Positions 15,601-20,264 of a stretch of DNA of 20,264 bases are shown one piece after another (the stretch's first letter is position 1; each line of letters starts with the position of its first letter). The notes under the pieces are model-generated. The model was given only the letters and a program-made list of their open reading frames with translations, made no database searches and was not told where the DNA came from. The stretch spans positions 1 to 20,264 of the forward strand of contig CALIRN010000269.1 of assembly GCA_938042265.1 (NCBI GenBank). The letters are read 5' to 3'. The stretch comes from an uncultured Eubacteriaceae bacterium. GTDB taxonomy: Bacteria > Bacillota > Clostridia > Lachnospirales > CAG-274. Position numbers and translations under genes: made by a program.

Positions 15601-16545
15601 ATGGATATTGAATTTTTGCTTTTTCTGCAGAATATTCGTGAGGCAACAGGCGGAATTTTTAATGATTTCTTTTCATTTGTTACGAAATTTGGTGAAACCG
15701 CAGTATTAATTTTGCCTTTGGCAGCAATTTATTGGTGCTTGGATAAAAATATGGGCAGCTTTATTTTATTTTCTTTTTACACCAGTCGCGTTATAAACGG
15801 ATTTGCTAAAATTACAGCCTGTGTATATCGTCCATGGATTCGAGATGTTCGTATTCAACCTGTGCCGGAAGCACAGGCAGCTGCTACGGGTTATTCCTTC
15901 CCAAGCGGACATACAGCAAATGCAGCATCTGTTTTTGGCAGCTTGGCAGCGAGAAAGGACTGCGGAAGACTGCTGCGTATAATGTTTATTGCAGTGATAT
16001 TGTTAGTCGGCTTTTCACGCAATTACTTGGGAGTACATACACCTCAGGATGTAGTTTTTTCACTTGTTTTAGGAGGTCTTTCTGTTTTTATAACGGCTAA
16101 GGTTTTTGCTCAGGTCAAAAAATCACCAAAGGGCGGCATAATTATTTGTCTATGCGGCTGTGTACTCTGCATTGTGCTTATTGCCTATGCGGCACTTAAA
16201 AGCTACCCTATGAATTATGATGCTAACGGTGCTTTGATTGTTGACCCTTCTAAAATGGCAATTGACTCTTACAAAAATGCAGGTATGGGTCTTGGTCTTT
16301 ATATAGGCTGGTTGTTGGAAAGAAGATTTATTTGTTTTTCAACAGAAGGAACATGGCAGGAAAAGGTTTCACGGTTTATTATATGTGCTTTATGCTATCT
16401 GCTGATTAGTCAGACTGTTTGTCCTATGATCCAGTCCGCAGCAGGCAGCAGCTTAGGAGCAGTACTGTCAAACTTTGTGTCAACAATTTATGTGATTGCG
16501 GGAGCACCTCTCATTATTCGCATAATGCAGAGAAATGTAACATAA
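15601..16545 (+). CDS. Membrane PAP2-family phosphatase
   Basis: 314 residues, mostly membrane. All three parts of the PAP2 signature are present: K70 ITACVY RP (K-x6-RP, 70-78), PSGH (101-104) and SR-x5-H-x3-D (Ser139, Arg140, His146, Asp150). About six to eight hydrophobic segments are seen. Family members remove phosphate from lipid phosphates such as phosphatidic acid or undecaprenyl pyrophosphate; the substrate cannot be told here. After the catalytic part a longer than usual C-terminal membrane region is present (residues ~180-314). GAGGTGAT lies 6 bases before ATG. The gene lies 64 bases after the ABC gene and 22 before the surface protein gene, so it is probably in the operon. A role in lipid carrier recycling for envelope building, or resistance to the exported product, is conjecture. 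Confidence 0.92.
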   Translation: MDIEFLLFLQNIREATGGIFNDFFSFVTKFGETAVLILPLAAIYWCLDKNMGSFILFSFYTSRVINGFAKITACVYRPWIRDVRIQPVPEAQAAATGYSFPSGHTANAASVFGSLAARKDCGRLLRIMFIAVILLVGFSRNYLGVHTPQDVVFSLVLGGLSVFITAKVFAQVKKSPKGGIIICLCGCVLCIVLIAYAALKSYPMNYDANGALIVDPSKMAIDSYKNAGMGLGLYIGWLLERRFICFSTEGTWQEKVSRFIICALCYLLISQTVCPMIQSAAGSSLGAVLSNFVSTIYVIAGAPLIIRIMQRNVT

Positions 16546-16567
16546 CTAATTAAAAGGAGATTAATAA

Positions 16568-19500
16568 ATGGTTAGAAGGCTAAAAAGGATTTTAAGTTTA
16601 ATTCTCATAATAACAATATTGATGCCAAATGTTGTTTTTGCTACAGAGGAAAATGAAATAAATCTTGATGGATTAAGAGTAAGTGATGAGTTTGCGGCAA
16701 AATATCCTCATGGTATGTTTGAAGTTGTTTCTCCTCTTATAATGACTAAAGAGGGAGAGGAATTTGAATTTATTGTTGTAAGACGAGGCGGCACGGAGGG
16801 TGATGTATCTGTAAGCTTAAAGGCTATCGAAACTATAGCAAAATACGGTGATGACTTTGTGCTTATGGAAAAAGGTATGTTTGGTATTTACCATGAGCTG
16901 AAAAAGAGTGAGGATAATCCTACAATGCTTGAAAGCTACATTGAGGAAAATAAGGATATGGTTTTTACCAGTGATAGAGCGGTGTCTGCCAGTGCCATAG
17001 ATATAATAACAGATGACGACTTATCTTCAGGCAGTGCCGTTATGAAATATGAACCAACACAGGAAACAATTGAGGACATTTCTGAAGTTACATCAGAGGT
17101 AACTGAGGAAACCAATATTGAATATTCAGATGAGCTTGGTTCTTATACATCATATCTTCACAAAATGAAGGATGAGGCTACAGGAAATAAAACTGCTGCA
17201 AATGCTCAGGTTTCTGAAAGTCTTGATGATTTTTTTGAAATAAAGGATGAGCAGGCAATAGCAGAGGCTGACGAAATAACAGCCAATCTTAAAGGTCTTT
17301 CTTATACCCTTGACTTTAAAGACGGAGAGGCATATAAAACAATAAAAGTCAAGATTATTGATGATGATGTTTATGAATCTCAGGAGGAATTTTCACTTAG
17401 TCTTTATGGTCCTACAAATGGGGCAGAGCTTGGTGAAGGATTATCTTCAAATATATTTATTGAGGATAATGATGAGGTTGAATACAGTGAGATAAATTTT
17501 GAATTATCTGATATTTCTGTTTATAGTGACAGTGATAGTGTTACGGCAAAGCTTATAAGAAGCGGAAATACAAATGATTTTGTAAATGTTTCGGTTTCAA
17601 CACTTGCTGATACTGCAAAGGCTGATGAGCATTATATACCTGTAATGGGGGATATTATGTTTTTGCCCGGTGAAACACAAAAAATAATTGCAATACCACT
17701 GCTTACGAAAGATATGGGAATTGAAGAACCCTTATATTTTGATTTAAAGGCAGAAACAGAGGATAATGCAAATATAGTTACGGATAATGTAAGAATTGAA
17801 ATAAATCCCTATTCTAATATGGATAATCAGTCACTTATATTAATGTCAGATGATAATCAGACAGACGCATTGGTTAATTCAGGTATTGCACTTATGGCAA
17901 CAGCGCCTGACAACACTGTAACGCTTGTATCTAATAAAAATTTATATAAATCCGTTAATGTTTTTAAATGGGCAGACATCTGGTATAATGGTAAAGTTGA
18001 TCTTACGGGCATTGACAGCATAACATGGAAATGGAAAATGGAGGGTGTAAGTGCATCTAAATATAATTCAAGACAGAAAAGTTCTGTTACTTTTGGAAAT
18101 ATTACAAAAACAAAGTATAAAACATTTTCTGAAACAACAGGTACCATATCCTCTCAGGAGCTTACAAATCAGAAGTTGCGTACAACCAATCAGCCGTGGA
18201 AATTTTATGCCTATGTTTCTACAGCTAATAAAATAAATCTTGATATATATGAGGTAAAAGGACACCTAACTAACTTTATTTTTAGCGCAAAGGCACCTGA
18301 TAATTTAACAGCGTATACGTATACAAGTTCTACAGATAAGCTGCCTAATTCTGAGGTAAAGTTTTCTCCTGGTACTACAAAGGTCAGCAATTCAACCTTA
18401 AACAGAGGCAATTCATTTTATGCACAGGGTGTTTTAAGTGAGTATGGCAAAAATTACGGCTGTTCTGTTACTAATGTTACTCTGACGGGAAACGGAAAGA
18501 GTAAAACCGTAAATTCAGGAGCATACAATTCGCTTAATTCTGATTTTATCAGTACCTATATTTATAACGGTGACCAAACCAAAACCAGTCTTAGCGCAAA
18601 GGCTAACTTTGCCAGAACAGAAAGAGTAAAATCTATTAAGATAGCATCGTATGATGAAAAAATGGGTTCCCTTAAAATAGGTGGTAAAGTATACAATAAC
18701 AGCAGTATATCCAGCAGTGTATGGTATAAGGGAGATAAGCTTGTTGTAGATGTTGTGCCAAACCAGGGGTATAATATACAAAAAGTTGTAGTCGATGAAG
18801 TTGTTTATAAGCCGGGTGAGGCAATTCCGCTTAAAGACGGTATGACCATTGAACCTATCTTTCAGAGAGATGACAACAAGATAACTGTTTTATGGGATCA
18901 GCTTGGTACGGGTATTAATGAGGAATATAACGAGAATATAAAGCATGGTATTGTTCAAAGTATTTCAGGTGACAATAATATTAGTGAACAACTTAATGAA
19001 CAACTTAATAATAGGTTTGAATCACTTGATGAAACAGAGAAGAAACAATTATATTTAGCATATCTTGAAAAATATTATAAAGATAGCGGTATTTTTGATT
19101 TTTATGAAAATAATCTTCCTGAAATATACAGGACTTATGTAAAAAATAAGTATAATGTTACAGTGTTAAAGGAACAGTATAAATATCTTGATTATGATTC
19201 ACTTGCAAAGCTTAAAGCATATTATTTTACAGATAAAGTATTGAGCAGTAGGGCAGTTAAGTCCGCAGAAGATAATTTGACCGAGATTATATACAATAAT
19301 TTTAAATCAGGTGACAAAACGATACAAAGCTATTTGTCTTCAAGCTATATCAATCATTCTAATGGTTATGATTTAAGTAGTATCAAAAATATCTCTGTTA
19401 ATGCTTTGTGTTTGGCAATAGTTCAGAATGATTTTAAGGGGTATTCAAATGAACAAATAGATATTATGCTGAAGAATACTTATATTGATGGATTTGATTA

Positions 19501-20264
19501 TCAAAACAGCACAAAAGACAATACAGAAAACAATACTGATGAAATTGAATTTGATGAGATTGTGTTGGCACCGGAAAATAATACAAAAAGTAATAGTAAT
19601 ATAGAACAGCTTAAACTGTTTTATGCAGATTCGTCTGTTATAATTTCTGAAGAAAGTATTGATGAGAGTTTGCCTACACTGTTTGAATATTACTCTGAGG
19701 TAAAATCTGTTGATATTAAAAATGAGATATTAAATGATTTATTAAGCAATAATAGTAAATTTGAGCTCAATAATTTATCAGTTGGTGATATTGTAACATT
19801 ATTTGCTGATGTTGAGGATGGTTATACCTGTTTATGGGCATACACCAATGAGGACAATAATGTAATCAATGCAAGCGAGCAATCAGCACTTGCACTCCAT
19901 GTGGGAGATACATTTACATTTGAGGTTAAAGATGCAAATGCCACTGTAAATTATTATTTTGAAAAATCATCAATTTATTTAGATGATTCGGAAAAGATAA
20001 TTCGGAAAAAAATTGCTAGTGCAGTGACGGATAGTGATGGTATTATAAAATTTGATCCAATTCATAAACCAGGTATTTCAAATTTATTATCTATTATGTC
20101 TTGTTGTACAGGAAGAACAATAGAAACTTTAGAACAAGAATTTAAGGGCATTGGCTATGGTGAATTTAAACAAGCAGTTGCCGATAGTGTTGTAAACTTA
20201 ATTATCCCTATCCAACAAAAATATGAATACTTCTTAAATAATAAAGAATTACTAGATAAAATTT
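16568..20264 (+). CDS. Large secreted Calx-beta/repeat surface protein, fused in frame to a TrpRS C-terminal part; 3' end beyond window
   Basis: At least 1232 residues, open at the right edge. AAAGGAG lies 8 bases before ATG. A Sec signal peptide (MVRRLKRILSLILII..., cut near NVVFA) shows export by Sec, not by the C39 transporter. Calx-beta domain 1 is split: ~49-100 and ~242-305 (IKVKIIDDDVYESQEEFSL, SNIFIEDND) with about 140 acidic residues inserted. Calx-beta 2 spans ~306-412. A beta-rich region follows (~425-690), then a bacterial repeat unit (~690-770, VVDVVPNQGYNIQKVVVDE). A helical region (~780-980) comes next, and a second beta repeat (~1080-1132) ends NATVNYYFEK. From ~1133 the sequence is TrpRS-like (separate entry). 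Calx-beta domains bind calcium and occur in adhesins. No sorting motif is visible before the edge. Probably adhesin-like; function not known. Confidence 0.85.
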   Translation, partial: MVRRLKRILSLILIITILMPNVVFATEENEINLDGLRVSDEFAAKYPHGMFEVVSPLIMTKEGEEFEFIVVRRGGTEGDVSVSLKAIETIAKYGDDFVLMEKGMFGIYHELKKSEDNPTMLESYIEENKDMVFTSDRAVSASAIDIITDDDLSSGSAVMKYEPTQETIEDISEVTSEVTEETNIEYSDELGSYTSYLHKMKDEATGNKTAANAQVSESLDDFFEIKDEQAIAEADEITANLKGLSYTLDFKDGEAYKTIKVKIIDDDVYESQEEFSLSLYGPTNGAELGEGLSSNIFIEDNDEVEYSEINFELSDISVYSDSDSVTAKLIRSGNTNDFVNVSVSTLADTAKADEHYIPVMGDIMFLPGETQKIIAIPLLTKDMGIEEPLYFDLKAETEDNANIVTDNVRIEINPYSNMDNQSLILMSDDNQTDALVNSGIALMATAPDNTVTLVSNKNLYKSVNVFKWADIWYNGKVDLTGIDSITWKWKMEGVSASKYNSRQKSSVTFGNITKTKYKTFSETTGTISSQELTNQKLRTTNQPWKFYAYVSTANKINLDIYEVKGHLTNFIFSAKAPDNLTAYTYTSSTDKLPNSEVKFSPGTTKVSNSTLNRGNSFYAQGVLSEYGKNYGCSVTNVTLTGNGKSKTVNSGAYNSLNSDFISTYIYNGDQTKTSLSAKANFARTERVKSIKIASYDEKMGSLKIGGKVYNNSSISSSVWYKGDKLVVDVVPNQGYNIQKVVVDEVVYKPGEAIPLKDGMTIEPIFQRDDNKITVLWDQLGTGINEEYNENIKHGIVQSISGDNNISEQLNEQLNNRFESLDETEKKQLYLAYLEKYYKDSGIFDFYENNLPEIYRTYVKNKYNVTVLKEQYKYLDYDSLAKLKAYYFTDKVLSSRAVKSAEDNLTEIIYNNFKSGDKTIQSYLSSSYINHSNGYDLSSIKNISVNALCLAIVQNDFKGYSNEQIDIMLKNTYIDGFDYQNSTKDNTENNTDEIEFDEIVLAPENNTKSNSNIEQLKLFYADSSVIISEESIDESLPTLFEYYSEVKSVDIKNEILNDLLSNNSKFELNNLSVGDIVTLFADVEDGYTCLWAYTNEDNNVINASEQSALALHVGDTFTFEVKDANATVNYYFEKSSIYLDDSEKIIRKKIASAVTDSDGIIKFDPIHKPGISNLLSIMSCCTGRTIETLEQEFKGIGYGEFKQAVADSVVNLIIPIQQKYEYFLNNKELLDKI
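19964..20264 (+). other. C-terminal part of tryptophanyl-tRNA synthetase joined in frame to the surface protein
   Basis: From about Lys1133 of the open frame the residues match the post-KMSKS part of bacterial TrpRS: an SSIYLDDSEKIIRKKI helix, SAVTDSDGIIKFD, KPGISNLLSI, a TIETLEQEFKGIGYGEFKQ helix, and VVNLIIPIQQKYEYFLNN. Aligned from memory with Bacillus-type TrpRS it runs without gaps to the window edge. The HIGH and KMSKS catalytic halves are absent from the window. The frame is kept and no stop or new start with a ribosome binding site separates the two parts. This is a joint between unrelated genes, made by recombination or by faulty assembly. Confidence 0.88.

Noticed and set aside
16568..16660. 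The giant protein as the cargo of the C39/NHLP exporter
   Set aside because: It opens with a standard Sec signal peptide ending near NVVFA rather than a double-glycine leader.
1..20264. tRNA or rRNA genes, CRISPR arrays, riboswitches
   Set aside because: No cloverleaf-like segments, no regularly spaced repeats and no recognisable riboswitch cores were seen on either strand.

Overview
The window is A+T-rich, densely coded DNA with Gram-positive features: AGGAGG-type ribosome binding sites, TTG/GTG starts, S-layer homology (SLH) domains, and an AgrC/AgrA-like two-component system. It most resembles a low-GC Bacillota of the Clostridia (Lachnospiraceae-like). The species cannot be told from the sequence.

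Left part (1-4009) is accessory DNA. It holds a minus-strand tyrosine recombinase cut by the window edge, a Fic-family AMP-transferase-like protein with its own inhibitory motif, a small HTH/zinc-ribbon protein typical of clostridial mobile elements, and a GNAT acetyltransferase with a strong promoter. After these comes a decayed stretch with a 50-codon gene remnant on the minus strand and a perfect 14-bp palindrome flanked by 10-bp direct repeats.

Middle part (4010-6867) is regulatory. An eight-membrane-segment GHKL sensor kinase is split by an apparent one-base deletion into a sensor/His-box part and an ATPase part. A strong intrinsic terminator follows, then a LytTR response regulator.

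Right part (6166-20264) looks like one long operon read rightwards, with gaps of -1 to 64 bp. In order it encodes the LytTR regulator, a secreted SLH-anchored M13 (PepO/neprilysin-type) metallopeptidase, a LivJ-like type 1 periplasmic-binding lipoprotein, and a HlyD-like adaptor. Two ABC transporters follow, one with an N-terminal C39 peptidase; together with the adaptor they match the three-part NHLP/NHLM bacteriocin export cassette. A membrane PAP2 phosphatase and a very large secreted Calx-beta/repeat protein that runs off the right edge complete the series. No leader peptide/precursor or RiPP modification enzyme is visible, so the cargo of the exporter is unknown.

The most striking observation is at the right edge. 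The reading frame of the secreted repeat protein passes without a stop into about 100 residues that are clearly the C-terminal part of tryptophanyl-tRNA synthetase, lacking the catalytic part. With the integrase at the left, this suggests a recombination or integration scar in trpS, a gene fusion, or an assembly chimera.
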